A stretch of 64,000 nucleotides of DNA from Bimastos eiseni (taxonomy: Eukaryota > Annelida > Clitellata > Crassiclitellata > Lumbricidae). This document shows positions 1 to 14,400 of this stretch, piece by piece. The DNA is taken from assembly GCA_959347315.1 (NCBI GenBank), contig OY365813.1:17639081-17703080 (forward strand). The letters are read 5' to 3'. The position numbers and the translations under genes were made by a program. A model generated the notes under the pieces. That model had not been told where the DNA came from. It ran no database searches and saw only the letters and a list, made by a program, of their open reading frames with translations. Within the stretch, counting starts at the first letter, position 1; each line of letters opens with the position of its first letter.

Positions 1-569
1 CGTTAGTACAAGTCACGCAGCAAGGCAACTGAACGTTCCTCATATGACTTATTGAATTTCATGTAATAACACTTACAGTAGGTTAAGCACTGGAGATGCA
101 CTGGATTGGCACTGTATTTGTCTGTGTGCAAGCGTGCAACTCCCATCGGTGACTTGTTGTTATACTTAAAAGGCACCTACTCCCAATGCCAGTATGGTCT
201 CATTATTACACATGCAGACAATATACAGCGTAAATCCTTCTAAATTAGAATGCAGCATTTCTAACTGTATCATACACCAAAGTGTGGATATGCAGTTGAT
301 TAAATGAAGAATATACTTACTTACTCACATACAAAGTGTATATATACAACCTCTGTATTGCGTCTTTCACAGTTGCCAGGTCTACACAATACAAAAGTAA
401 TTAAAACAGTCTTTTCTTCTCCTTGGTTGATGTCCACCGACAGAACCTAATCATGTCATGTACATGAAATTTTGCATGCGCACATGCCCCAGTATGCACA
501 AGAATGTGTATAAGTAAGTATGTATGTGCATACTATTACGTAGGTACATATCCGTGATTTTTAGTTAAC
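1..569. other. PRKDC intron sequence at the left edge
   Basis: AT-rich sequence beyond the exon 67 donor. I checked the minus strand for the next conserved DNA-PKcs segment and did not find one; the open stretch near 1-60 has an early stop in every phase that would fit. It should be intron 67, with the next exon beyond the window edge. Confidence 0.6.
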
Positions 570-1652
570 TAGCTGAAGAGTTTGTGAATATATTCAACAC
601 ACCCAGTGGTTGTATGCTGCCCGTAATACAGCACTGACGCACAAGCACTGGGTCGAGATAGATCTTCTTCTTGTTATCAGACAGAGCAACATCCTATCAC
701 AGACAAAAGCAGAAAAGCAGAAAGAAATGATATTGTAAAATTTTATGACTTATTTTTGAATGGGATTTTCAAGTGATGTCACCGAGTGTCATAGAAATAA
801 AAGTCCAGGTACAGAATAAAATGTCAGACTGTGTAATATAGACCGTGATCCAACATAAGCCAAATATTTCCACATCAACCAAAACCTTTAATCAAACCAC
901 ACAAGAAACATATCATAGTGATATAATCGAAATGCAAAAGGCAGCCATTGTCGGTCACTTAGATGTGTAACACGACGGGTGCCGACAGTTAGATTCAACT
1001 CCTGTAATAATTTAATAATTTGTCATCTTTCATTCAGACTATACTTGTAATAATACTGCAGTTTATCATTTTGAAATTGCATGAAGATATAAAAAAAATT
1101 CTAATTTAAACCACGCTCCAAAATCTTCCATCAGCTGAGATTGTGAAGTTAACCTAATCCAAATATAAAGTCAGAAGGGAGAAGCAATCACCTTCATCTT
1201 AATCCTGATGTATGCAACGTAAAGACATCAGTACTTCTCTTGAGTTTCCATTGAAGTGGCGCTACATAAATTTGCGATTACGAATACAATTACAGTGATT
1301 GAATCCCTCTACTCACCAGGATGAAGCCCAGAAACTGAGGCAGAAAGAGAAGAGTGCTGCCAAGCATCTCGTTCAGAGCCTGATTGATTTTCGTCACGAG
1401 CGCCTCCGCCTCTCTCTCCGTCTTCTCCTTTTCAATCTCGTCAAATATCGCCTTAAACAGCGAACTGAAGAGGAGCTTTGCCACAGTGCTATCTCGCTGA
1501 ACAAAAGAATCAAAAAGCGTTAATCAATCAATTACATAAAATATCACAACAACAATTCGTTAAGACTGTTTTCATTAAGACTTCGGTTTGACCGAGGCTG
1601 GGCTGGGAGCGCTTCTGAGTAGATGGCCTTGAAGGGGACTATATAAAACTGC

Positions 1653-1692
<40 letters not shown>

Positions 1693-2464
1693 GTACATGT
1701 ACTAGAGTGATTCAAATCACATGGGAAATTTAGACATAGATGTACCAGGTTCGCCTCTGAGTAGACATCTTGAAGGTGCAATAAATAAAGTTTCAACAAA
1801 CAAACCAACTCAACACACAAACACTAAGCAGCAAAAGATTAAACCTGAGAAAGCCAAACTGTAGCCATAGTTACCTGAGCCAGGCCCTGTAGCGGAGCAA
1901 TGATGTATGAGTGCTTGATCTGAATGTCCGGTAGATCACCGATACGATAGCTTCGGTACATTGTCACCTGATGCTCGCGCTTCTGTCTCTGCTCCTGCTG
2001 TTGACGCTGCATATCGCATCACATACCAAACACGAATTAGATGATTTGCAGACAAACAGTCTTCTGCATACACAACTTTCCAGCAGTGCATGTGATACAA
2101 CACAACAAGTAAACCATGACATGACCAAACATGTTGTATACACTTCATTACATGCAGGCCAGCAAGGCATGGTCAAAACTCTGTCCAAACTTCAAAACAT
2201 GCAGGCAACACAAGACCAAACATGCTGTCTATGCATCACTATCTAAACCCTTGGACTTTTCAGTCAACCAGCAACAGTGCTAAAGAAAACCCAAGATGAA
2301 CCGAGACGGAAGACAAGAGAACGCTTGGACGAAACAAGAACTAACCTCTCTCTGCTGTGTTAACCTCGTCTGACGTTTCATAAAGAAGACTTTACTCGAC
2401 TCCTCTTGGCTCTTAACAAAACGTCTTCTCAGATTCAATATGTCACTTGTGCTTCCATCACTCC
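570..2464 (-). CDS. PRKDC: PRKDC exons 64-67, up to the FAT domain border (residues about 2774-2958)
   Basis: Exon 64 2346-2464, exon 65 1875-2006, exon 66 1317-1496, exon 67 570-693. Exon 64 reads [15 protein letters not shown] (vertebrate LLRLRRRFMRDQEKL). Exon 65 has [20 protein letters not shown], nearly identical to the vertebrate segment. Exon 66 starts [20 protein letters not shown] and ends [10 protein letters not shown]. Exon 67 holds [20 protein letters not shown], against [20 protein letters not shown]. Exon 67 ends in phase 1 before a GTTAAC donor. I could not place exon 68 in the remaining 569 bases. Confidence 0.95.
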
Positions 2465-5400
2465 CTGCCAAACCAAATAAGTAGAGCTACATAATGCATC
2501 TACATTTAAATAGAGCTACACAATGCATCTACGTTTAAATAGAGCTACACAATGCATCTATGTTTAAATAGAGCTACACAATGCATCTATGTTTCCTCTA
2601 CACAGATCATTGCCAAACTTTGTAGAACAACATTAGTTTTACAAATGTTCAGAATGCGGCAAATGTTTGACACATTAGTTTTTGTTCACCTTTCCAATAT
2701 ATTTCTTAACTGTACTATTTCACATGAACAAGATCAGCGGAATCTGTGTTTATATATGTCTATGTATGTTTCTATGTATGTGTATACATAGGCTCATGCA
2801 TGTTTGTGTATGTGTCAATGTATATGTATTTTATGCATGTCTACGTACGTGCACATGCATATATGTCAATGTGGTGGTGACTCACCGCTGTGTATATTTA
2901 ACCCTTTAACTACCAGCATTATTGATCATGCCTTGCATTTTAACTACGCGCTGGGGTAAAGGGCTAAAAGATCCGACAACAATGTTGCAAAAAACAATGT
3001 CTCCCTGTTTTCACCGATACCTTCGTCAGTTTGCTTTTCTTTCTTTCCGAGTCGTTCCCTTCCGAAGTCCGGTGGTACACCTTTTGGCTGTAGTTTCTTT
3101 CCTCCGGCGCTTCGACCGATGGTGAAGAGGAGGGAAGACTGACCCAAGGATCTTCCTCCATCCTCATCAACCGAACTGTCCACGAAGGAGGAGCCACTGG
3201 CATCCAGACTGTTCTGCGTCAACCAGTTGTAGGGCACATGTCCAACTGAAAGATGAAATGAACTAAACTCGTTAATAGCACACAGATAAGAAGAAGAGCA
3301 GTCCTCCTCTGAGCTAGTCTGAGAGGCAGCGATGGGAATGAAGCACTGATGACTTCGTTTTCTTGCCTTGGCATATGAGAGGAGGGTGACTGGCCAGTCC
3401 TCTATGCTGTCTCATCTTCCCACTGACATCATATGATGGTCAGTGTACTCATTTAGCAAAATTGGCTGCTCAAGGATTGCTGGATCTGGTTAGGATAAAT
3501 TAACTAAAGATGCAAATGGCTACCAACCAACGATTGCACGCATGTACAAAGACAGGCTCAAAATCTCTTACTGCATAGTACTCAGCTGTGGAAAAGTTGG
3601 ATACAAATAAGCATCCAGACAAAAAAAAGCACAGGAAACCACAATTAACTTGATATATGACCCGACGGATTCTGAGTAATAGGGATGGACATAAACTTGC
3701 ATCAACACAACATCGATTTTAAACCATTCTTTATAATAGCATTGTATCCGATCAGATAAAAAATAAAAATCATTTGATAATTATCAAGGACTGACACAGG
3801 AAAATGAAGGAAATTATGTAACGCCATAACTCTAAATTGCAGTTTCTTGAGCTCAGTGGCAGTGATAGTTCATGACCGAAATCTTAAGGGCTGATTCTAA
3901 ACTAATCTCTAGCACTTTTGAAGTATTTTCCCTTGTGGTCTGAATCATCGTTCCTCATCTTACACTTATCAACTTAAAGACACACTCTGACCAAGTTTTC
4001 TGAAGGTGATGATAGTATCGGGAATGGTCTTCCCCAAGAACTATGCCTCCTGCTTAGAAATTCCTCGTCTGCATTATACTCTTCTTCGAAATTCGTATTT
4101 TTCAGCCGTAGTCAGGAGCGCCTCTGAGTAGATGTCCTGAAGAGACATTATATAAAATTTCCATAGTACAATTATTTCATAGCATCATCTGTGTTGCGTT
4201 GAGACTTTCACTGACCTTATTCGGATTTCATGACATACCTGAAGCCTGAGTCGGAGCAAAGCTAGTGACATCCTGTGTCATGCGCACCTGTCTTGAACCC
4301 ACAGAACCATCGCTCGAAACGACCGATGCATGACCAGTTGGCATCATCTGTGTTGACAACTGAGTCTCTACAAACAACGGCGTCATGGCAGCATGACGCT
4401 GGTACCAAGATGACTGGATCTTGTAATCCTAGACACAAACAGGACAAAGTTGCGGCATAAATAATTCAGCCAAGATTTCTTCCAATCCATCATACCAACT
4501 CCAAGGAGTAATTCATGGTCAGCCTAGCAAAATTGAAGCATTACATAATGTTGTCTAATATTAAGTAAATAAGAGAGTAAGAATATTCTTTATTAAACCA
4601 ACTGCATATAAACACTTTGGCTTACAATACATTTAAAAGTACAGCATTTTATTTTAAAATGTATTTCATGCTAGATTGTCTGTTTGTCTGTGGAATGACA
4701 CGATCATGGGCAAAGGGAGTAGGAGGTCGTCTTTATTGGGGAAAGGAATCGGTGCAGCAAGTTAGACAAACTGAAGAGCCGAAATATGAGAAATCACTAC
4801 CTCTCCTATGTAACACTAAGAGGTTGGGAAACTTGAATTTTATTTATATGACATTGTTCTGTTCTAGTCCATCTATAAGTGCATAAATAGAATAGAACAA
4901 AATAGAACAAGAAAACAGCAGTTCTGACATATAAAATGGTGGGCAAAACAATTCTGGTGACAGCTTTAATCAGCAAATATTCATCCAAACTCTCTCTGTC
5001 TCTCTCTCCTAAAACCATGTCTTTCTACCTTGCACTTTCTCTTTAATACGATAGCTAACTCTCTCTCTCTGTCTCTCTCCTCCTCCATTCAAACCGTAAT
5101 CCTACTCAATTCGCTCACAAGAAATTTGCATTCAGAAAGCGGCTGATCAAATATTTCTCGGTTAAAGTCAGGACTTTTTGACGTGAGCTCCATCATGAAA
5201 TTGGTTGCATAACTGAGGTAATTATCCTCAGTTTGTGGCGAATACATCGCCTCCAAAATGGCCGTCAGTCGATTCAGTGTTCCCAAAGGAAGGCGCGTCT
5301 CGTGAGTCCAGAAATTATGCACGTGCAATCTACTCAACAGACAAAACATACAACAGTAATATCAGCACAGCACATTTTATGTACCATGCATCACATTTAC

Positions 5401-8400
5401 AATGGGAATATTACAATGTGAACTGGTATGGCCACATAATTGTCAAGCAAGCACATATGTCGTGAAGGTTTCTATTGGTGGTCTCAAGATTAGACTCTCT
5501 ACTCAGAGTGAGTTCGAGAGGTCTGTAAACAATATTGGTAAACATAGTGGACATAAGGCTTATTGATAGTTAGAGCAGAATTGTAGTTAGTGGAAGCTTT
5601 AGGCAGCAACAAAAAATGGGTGGAATGGAAAACCAAAAATTCACCTGTTCTTCTCATCATCATCGCTTAAGCCTTTGAGCAAAGTTTCTTTTGCTTTGGT
5701 CAGAATCTGATCCGACGAATCACCAGTCGCACCTCTGAAATAGACGACAAGCCACGACTGACTTTAGATTTGACTTATAAATAGATCTAACTGACTTACA
5801 AATAGATTTTACTTAATAATTACAAATAGATTTTACTTAACAATTACACATTGATTTGACTTAACAATTACAAATACATTTGACTTAACAATTACACATT
5901 GATTTGACTTAACAATTACAAATACATTTGACTTAACAAATACAAAAACTACCAATTAATGCATCATTGCATTACATAAAACTAAATGGTGTCAACTAAA
6001 ATTTCAGAGGCATACATATGGCAGTGTTGTGATTTGGCAAAATTTGAAACTACTGTTCAAAAGAGTTTATCAAATCTCTGCTAGGAAACCAGTTTGGTTC
6101 AAGATTTCTGCTCTACCTGCAGACACTAGCCAACTCAGCTATAATGAGTACACTTAGAACTGTGGTGAAGATGTGACAGAAGTGGGTAGGACTGGTCATC
6201 CGCCATCATATGCCAATGCTAAGAAAAAGAAGTCGTTAACAATTATTGATACCTACGGCCACCTCATACCAAGCTTAAAGGACTGCTTGTCATCATCTTC
6301 AATGACCACAACCACTACAATTATTATCATTACTTTTATCTTCATCAGCAGTTAATCATAAAGTGCAATCAATGAAACAATGAAAGCACTAACGACCTGT
6401 AGTTGTCATAGATCCAAATGAAGATGTCGTACATCACGAGACGGCAGGTGGCACTAGGAGACGAAGCGAACGAGACAAGGTACGGCAGAAGAATCGTCAG
6501 TTCGGCCTCCTTCAGGTGACGCAGCATCGCATAGACGACCCGCAGCGAAACCTGTTGTGTCGTCTCATCCCTAACAAAATCAGTGTCATCGACTAAATAA
6601 TAATAATTAATAATATTCGTTTATAAATCTGCCAGGTGCTCACTGCCTCACTGCTCATTTTACCAATCACACCTAGAGAGTGGAAGGCCGAGTCAACCTT
6701 ATGGGGCTGGCAGATATCGAATCCGCATCCTTCTGATCTTCGTGCCAGCATATTATCAGTAAACCATCTCCCCGACCCTCTGAGATTGCCAAAGAACAGA
6801 TGGACCTGGGCATAATAGCACTGAGCAGAAATGTCTTGAAAAGATTCAAACTGCATAACACATTTGCTTCCACAGAAATCTAACTAATGTAAGGTGATTG
6901 CATACATTGGGCAAAAGTTCTAAAAAAATCCATATAATATGACAGTCATATTACATTAAAAATACGACAATGTGTCATGCCTCCCTCACCAACAGTCTTG
7001 AGAAAAATTGCTCAAAGCATATGCTATCATTAATAGGGTACAAAGTCTTGGCTCACAATCATAGTCGCAAAGACAGTGAAACTGTAATGAGCTGGTAACC
7101 AAATAAAAGAAGGACTGGCAAACCTCTGTGACAGTAGCTCTACAAAACCCTTGGACTTGAGTTCGAGGAAAACGTTAGGAATGTGGTCGATCCTCTTCTG
7201 TATAATTTCCAGACAGTGCGCCTTGAATATGCCGTAGACCTTTGGAAATACATAGAGAACCTTTGCCAGAAACCTACAGCAGGCAGGACACCATTCTGTA
7301 AGATACAGACACCTTCTATCAAACCCACAAATTTTATCCCCTTCAATGGCTGCTGACGACAATTTAAATCATATACAGTATGGTGAAAATTACTTTACAG
7401 TGTCCTTACGACAACATTCAAAATTGTCTGAACTTTAAAATGTCATAGTGTTCATTGTTTAACAATATAAATAATAATAGAGTTAGCAACAACAGACCCC
7501 TTTTAAGGCAAGATTTTTATAACAATAGCTTATGAGCTACTATTGCAATTGCACACTTTATTAGCACATATGTTGATCACTTCACAGAATTGTATACTTG
7601 TACCCTAGTAGCAACATATTGATAACAGGCATTAAAAACAGTCTTGCAACAAAAAAATAAATAAATAATTACACGTTTGTAGATTGCAAATTGCTAAGTG
7701 TCAGTAATCAACCTCTGCATTCACACATGCACACAAGCACAAACATATGCATAAACACATGCACACGCGCAAAAACACACATATATGCACACAAGCCCAA
7801 ACACATGCACACAAACACATGCACAAATATATGCACACAAGCACAAACACATGCACACAAACACATGCACAAATATATGCACACAAGCACAAACACATGC
7901 ACAAACACATGTACACCTACACAACAGTATATTCAAGCATCTGCCTAGAAACTTAATACAATACCAAAAATGTTCACTTTAAGGAATAGCTCCGAGAAGG
8001 CATTGGCTGTTTCATCTTCAATTCTCGATCCTCAGAATGTTAATAATCTATTTAAACGAGGGCTTAGTAAGTTTTAACAAACTAAATAATCCATTAAAAT
8101 GAGAGTTTAGCAAGCAAGACCTGTCTGATATCGGTGGATAATGGAGCTGCATGCGATGGACACACGTTATGAATTTGTCGAGCTTCCCCTTCTCGTTGAT
8201 TAGCTGCATCATCATGGCGCCCACATTCTCCGTGTACTGTTCGAGCCACTCCTTATCAGCAGAGGATGAAGATGCCTCAGAGAGCAGCTTTAGCGTCATT
8301 CCGATGACTTCGGCAGCAGCTGAATAGACCGCCTTCTGCTCGTTCGTCATGTTCAGTGCCAACATCTTGTAGAAACTAGAGATACCCAGTAACAATCACA

Positions 8401-11400
8401 AACTCATAAACATAAGGTAATATTCATTCATTAAGAAGATTTGTATAGTACCCTTTCAAGGTTAATACTCAGGTACACTTTCAAACCCAGCACGGCTGAA
8501 AAGAACAGTTTTAAGCCAGTATAAAGAGTGGACCCTGGGAACAAAATGCAATGCCAACGGGAGCCTGTTTCAGAGCGAATAGCCAACCACTGAGATAGCA
8601 CAGAAATCCCGATGAAAATACTTTTCTCACGACATCTGAGTATGTCCAGTTCAGAAACTAAGAAGTCTCTTTGCAGTGCTGCAAAATAGCTGTAAGACGG
8701 GTAAGTTTCAACTACTCACCTGTCCTTGTCAACTTCATGACAAGCTTGGAATGGCAACAGTCCGTTTGCAACTACAACACCAACCATCTGAACTCCGGCA
8801 GCATTACGACGACTCTTCGGATCGCGCTCGTTGAAACTCTCAAAAAGAATTCTGCAACGTAATCGATTGTAACTAAAATTACTACAGACTAAGAGAATTA
8901 CCGGTACCTAGAAATATCGTCAACCAGGCCTAAAAATTTTTTTAATTCATTCATTACTTACGTTTCCGAATGAATTCTTCCATAACACAAGTACATGTCA
9001 TGAGCCTGAAGATTGATTAATTAGCGCCATGACTTGACTAATTAGTTACCCATTAAGCTAATAGCTGTATAAAAGATTATATGAACTACAGCTAGCAGAG
9101 GCGCTGATCTCGCCTGACAGGTGGGGGGACACATAATGAGAGTAGAAAATGTGTGGGGGCACACATGTATAAATTGTCCCCTCTCTGTAAAAGGTGGGGG
9201 GACTTGTCTCCCTCAACTCCTGCCCCTGACAGCCAGCATTATATGTTTATTCATGCTTGCTATGCTCTATTATTCAAGCGAATTCTTGTGACACTATTCG
9301 TTAAAATGATGCTCAACATCATAATAGGCCAGTGCAGAGAGCACCTCTGAATAGCGATTCTGTGAGGTGCTGTATAAATCTATACAATACAATACAAAAT
9401 ACAATGTCAAAAACAATCCTACAAACGGATATCATTTCATTGCAGGCTTCCTAAGCACTTACGCGGTTGGTATGTCGATGCTGTTGCGCCACACCTCAAC
9501 CAAGGTCTTGAGCACTTCAAGGTTATTTCTAAGCACCTGCTGGCTGTCATGGTGACAGTGCCTCATGAGAAACCGAAGCAGATTACTAGCCATTGCCCGA
9601 TCAGCTGAATCGCCCTACAAAGAATAACACCCCATTCAGTCTAATCAATGAATACCTATCTAAATAGTTAGTACCCAGGTTAAGTCGGTAAATGTAACTC
9701 ATGTCTAGACACTCTCCTGACTCATAAAAGTCATCTTAACTAATCTAACGACTTGTATAACATTGTTATTGTAAAGAGCAAGGCATCAGATAACTGTAGA
9801 CACAAGTGAAAGTGTCGGCAGTAAAATTCACATTCTGTAGGAGAAGTTCAGTCAAATCCGATGATGCAGGAGGAACTATATCATGCCACGGTTGGAAACT
9901 TAGTTGAATACTTAAGCTAGGGTCACTAGGGTTAAGGCTGAGTCAACCATGCAACAAAGTAACAACAATAAGAATAATAAGGGGAATTTTTCATGATTCT
10001 GACTTACTGTTAAATCCCCTCAACCCCATTTAGGCCTGATAATCCTGTCAATGGCCGGTTAGAAACTAGCAAATACATGACAATGTCAGGTGTGTGGATC
10101 AGACCTAATGGCAAATGGATCAAAATGGAGGAGTGAATGACCGACTGATGAGTTTTCAAGCATTTTCTACAACTCCTTGCTCTCAATCTACTCACTTATC
10201 ACATTGTTGACTGACTCGTTAGGCTCAGCTTACCTGTGGTTTGTAGACAGTGTGCCAAGACAAAAGCATCACAACAATGTCATTGACAAGATAATTGATG
10301 CCACTGTCTCCAAGACCAGTTCCAGTAATCAGGTGAATCAAAGGTGACACCCATGAGCGAGCAAATGGTCTGAACACCTGAAAAAGTAATGTAACACGTG
10401 TACCTGTACCAGAGCATTTATGCACAGCATTGTATTGTTCCAGCACAGGTGCTGAGGGATTTCTATGAAAGGCAAAAAACGTAAATGTCATCCTTTAACG
10501 ACAGGAAGAATAGTTTTCTGAGTAGCTTCCAGTACAACCTCATCTGTAAAGGGTTAAATAAGTAATCTAACTTTATTAGCTCAGATTCACTTTCTCGGCT
10601 AGATCTACCAAGTTCACAAAACCAAGTTCGACTCTGATATGTCAAATTCCAAATTCATTTCCTGAACGTGCACACAGAAGATGCTCACATCATACATTGA
10701 TCATCAATTTCGTCAGGTTTAATTTCTTCGAGTGATTAGTTCATCCTCAATACCCGAGCAATTGCTTGCAACCTGCCAATAAACTCCAATCTTGACACAG
10801 TCAAGAGTCTACATAAGAGGAGAATCATACTAGTTCACTGATTGAGCATTTAGCAAAAGGAAACGAAAGCCCAGTTTCTTTCTGCAGATACTTCATGCCT
10901 AGAAGTCTCTCTTGTGACATGTACCTCTTCTGAATTGAGAATGACTTTTGCTAGGAAGAGCTTCACATTCAGGTGACACCAATCGGAAGAAGAGAACTTC
11001 TGAAGCATACTGTTCATCCATACAGGCATCTCCTATAAACAAATACAAGTAGGGATGCATGATAACAAGTTAAACAGGTGTCAATTTTATCACTATATGA
11101 CAGTCTGTTAGGCACCTATAAGTACTACTGCAGCTCATTTCACCATCGACCATAGTGGAAGGCTGAGTCAACTATATGGTTGACTCAGGCTTAACTCTAG
11201 GCTTAAGTATTCAGAAAAGTTGCCAACCATAACCTGATCTGGTTCCTCTGGCATCATCGTTTTGAGAATGCAGAATATAATCGGAATTTTTAGAGTGATA
11301 ATAATAAAATAATAGAAATGATGCAAGGACTTTCATAAGCAACAGTTGAAATCACTGCCCAAGTGGATTTACTGATCCAAACCAAGAAACGAATGCTACT

Positions 11401-14400
11401 TAGTCATTGATGGTATATAGACAAGGACAGGTTTGGTCAGAAAAACATTAGACAACACCCTTTATCATGGACTACCCTTGTTCTTTACAGATTCCTACTT
11501 TCAATTATATAATGCCTTAGTGTGCAGTATTTATCCACCAGTCACCACACAGTTAAGCATAGCAATTCACAGCCTCACTCTCGTTTATTTTCTCATTCAT
11601 TCTTTCCTTATGCTCTATAATTACAAAGATTCTCTTCAGATGAACTGATTTTTTCCTTTTCGAAACACATAACAGTCGCAAACTTAAATGGCGAAACCAA
11701 CAGAACATCTTCATGAGGTCAACCAGACAGATCTTAAGTCAGAATCACTGGAATCCAGAGCAGAGATGATGCAAGAAAACCCATCTGCTATCCATCCTAC
11801 TCCAATAGTTTCCACTTTCCACGACATGGTATCACATGAACAGATGGCAAATCCATTATAGCTCGTCATTACAATCACTGATCAGTTTTGAAGCCAGCCG
11901 TCTGGTAACAATGGGTGCTATCAGAGTTTGTGCCATAACAACAGACTTGACATCAAGTCATCATTACAGATAACGCATCAACTTATTATCACCAGCTTTG
12001 AATCTACTTTGATTAGCAGTAAAATGACGGTTTCGTCATTGTAAAAAAAAGTACAAAGCTTAGAAGATATACCTTTGAATCTTTATCCACTTTGACAATC
12101 TGATTCATGTGACTGATGAGAGCCGTAAGGGATGCCATCGATTCGTGTTGATTCAATGAATCCATCTCCAGTTCAACGAATCCATCAGAAGATGGAAACT
12201 GATCCTTCAATTACACAAAACACGGACCTGTTAAGCACGAAGAAGTGATAACAGGGCTTTATCTTTTTCAATGTTAATGCTCATCTGAAATATGCATTTC
12301 TCTCTTTAGGGGCCATCCACATATTACGTATGCAGCGAGGGAGGTTCAAAATTTCGGCCATTTTGCGTATGGGTGCCTATGGTGGGGGTCCCGAAAATAT
12401 GTAATTGTCTAATTATGACGTCCACAATATAAAATATGAAAATTAGAACTGTAAACCTAATCACAGACTATATTCCTGCTTAATCAATTTTATGTAGGGG
12501 CCGTTCACATATTATATAATGCATAAAATCCCATTTTTTGGCCCACCCCTACCCCTAATTATGTTATATAACAGCAGCTGTGACCCCCCACCCCTATATT
12601 ATGTAACAGATCTGCTACCTACCCCCTACCCCACCCGTCTATATGCACATTAAAAGACATACAATCGACATAATTGATCTGAAGAGTTTGAAACTTTTAT
12701 AACAATCAATATTAGTTAGCACTTTAATAGTAGTGATTCAACTGATAATTGCCTTTATCCATTTCAAGAACTTGAGTAAAAAAATCATCATATGCTCAAT
12801 TGGCTATGTAACAAAAGCTATCTTAAAATTTTGTACTCTCTATTGCCAATGATGATTTGACCGGAAGTAAGAAGTTTCTCTGCATCTTAATAATCGGACT
12901 TTTAATGGCGCTAAATTCACTTGTATTAATTACGGTAACTAATTGGGTAGTTGACGATTGTCACCATGTATTCCTACTAATACAGCATGATAATACATGG
13001 TAGTGACGTAAATCCTAACTAAAAACACCATTTTAGTTTCCCTTCTGTTTTGCACAATACATGAGGATTACAGTATCACACAGAATGGATTGGTTTAGTA
13101 TTGCACTATCAGGTAATTATCGATAGGTTCACGGTACAACTCTACCTATTTAATAGCGTATGATGTATGCAGTGTATACTACAGCTACAATTGGGTATTT
13201 AAGCACACATATAAACTATTTACAAATACCAAAGAAAATGAAATCAAACATCTTGATAATATCTACCGAAATAATTATTTCACGTGAATTAAGTTAAATT
13301 TAAACTATAATCAAAACAGATCACACAGAATGGAATTCAAGAGCATTTAAAGCTATGCACAGGAAATTGTTAAAATTGCAAACAGGAAATTGTTAAAAGT
13401 GGATTTATAAATAATAAGTAGGAATGTCAAATCAATTCGCAAGGTGGCAGCTAATGGTGCTAGTTTTGATTCACAACGCATTGTGAACTTTGATTAAACA
13501 ATGAAGGTCCGTGGTACATGGAATTTCCAATTGGCAGGCAAACGTCCTAGATATCATAAGCTGAAAAAAGTTTGTTATGTAACAAAACCTTCAACCTACC
13601 CCCCACCCTACACAATATAACGCTAACAAAACAGGAACCCACCCACCTACCCCTTGAGCGTTATATAGTATGTGAACGGCCCCTAGCATTAAAACTGTTT
13701 CAAATGCAAGTGTTGTTAGTATTTAATTTCTTCATAACTGTTAACAAATTTAAACTGTTACATATGATGCTTAACAAAACTAACTAGCCTGTGGTAAAAT
13801 CAATGTCTTATAGATGTTTGTAGCTATTTAACCTTTGCAATGGGGCGGGGGTAGAGCTCAAAAATGTACGTACGCATGGGGGAGGGAGTCCAAAAATCCG
13901 ATTTTTTTGCATACGCAATATGTGGATGGATCCTTAACTTAAAGGTGGGCAACATGCGGTCCATGGGCTATGTTCGGCCCCTGGGACCATTCAACTGGCC
14001 TTTGACATGTCTTTCATATTATCATTGAAACTTTGGAGTCCTTTATCCATTTTATGTATTTTAAAACTGAATAAACCTTTTTATTCATTTTTTGTTGTGT
14101 AAGATTGAAATGTTTAGGAAAGTTAGATAATCATCATAAAATTTACATTCATTTACTTTAAAGGTTATTCTCTTAAAGATTTGCTTCATAATGTCTTATT
14201 GTCAGTCATGTTGCCTAATTTTCTGGGACAAATGAATCTGCAGTCCACAAGTGGCATATGGCCCCAGAGCTGCCACGAATATCTAAGGGTGGCCCTCTGT
14301 TAAAAGAATTTGTACATACCTGCTTTAACTCTTTCTCATCACACAATCTTCATAGCCGTTGCCAACTTTTGAATGTATGACACACAAAAATTTGTTTCTC

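Noticed and set aside
1..75. Possible exon 68 at the left edge (minus strand, SVALLRDLY)
   Set aside because: With the phase left by exon 67 the only nearby acceptor gives an immediate stop, and similarity is not convincing.
2420..2900. Plus-strand ORFs with repeated Met/Cys/Tyr/Val
   Set aside because: Low-complexity TATG/TGTA-rich DNA next to the 29-bp repeat.
7690..7985. Several overlapping ORFs in both strands rich in Cys/Val or His/Thr
   Set aside because: They fall in the CA-rich minisatellite and reflect its composition.
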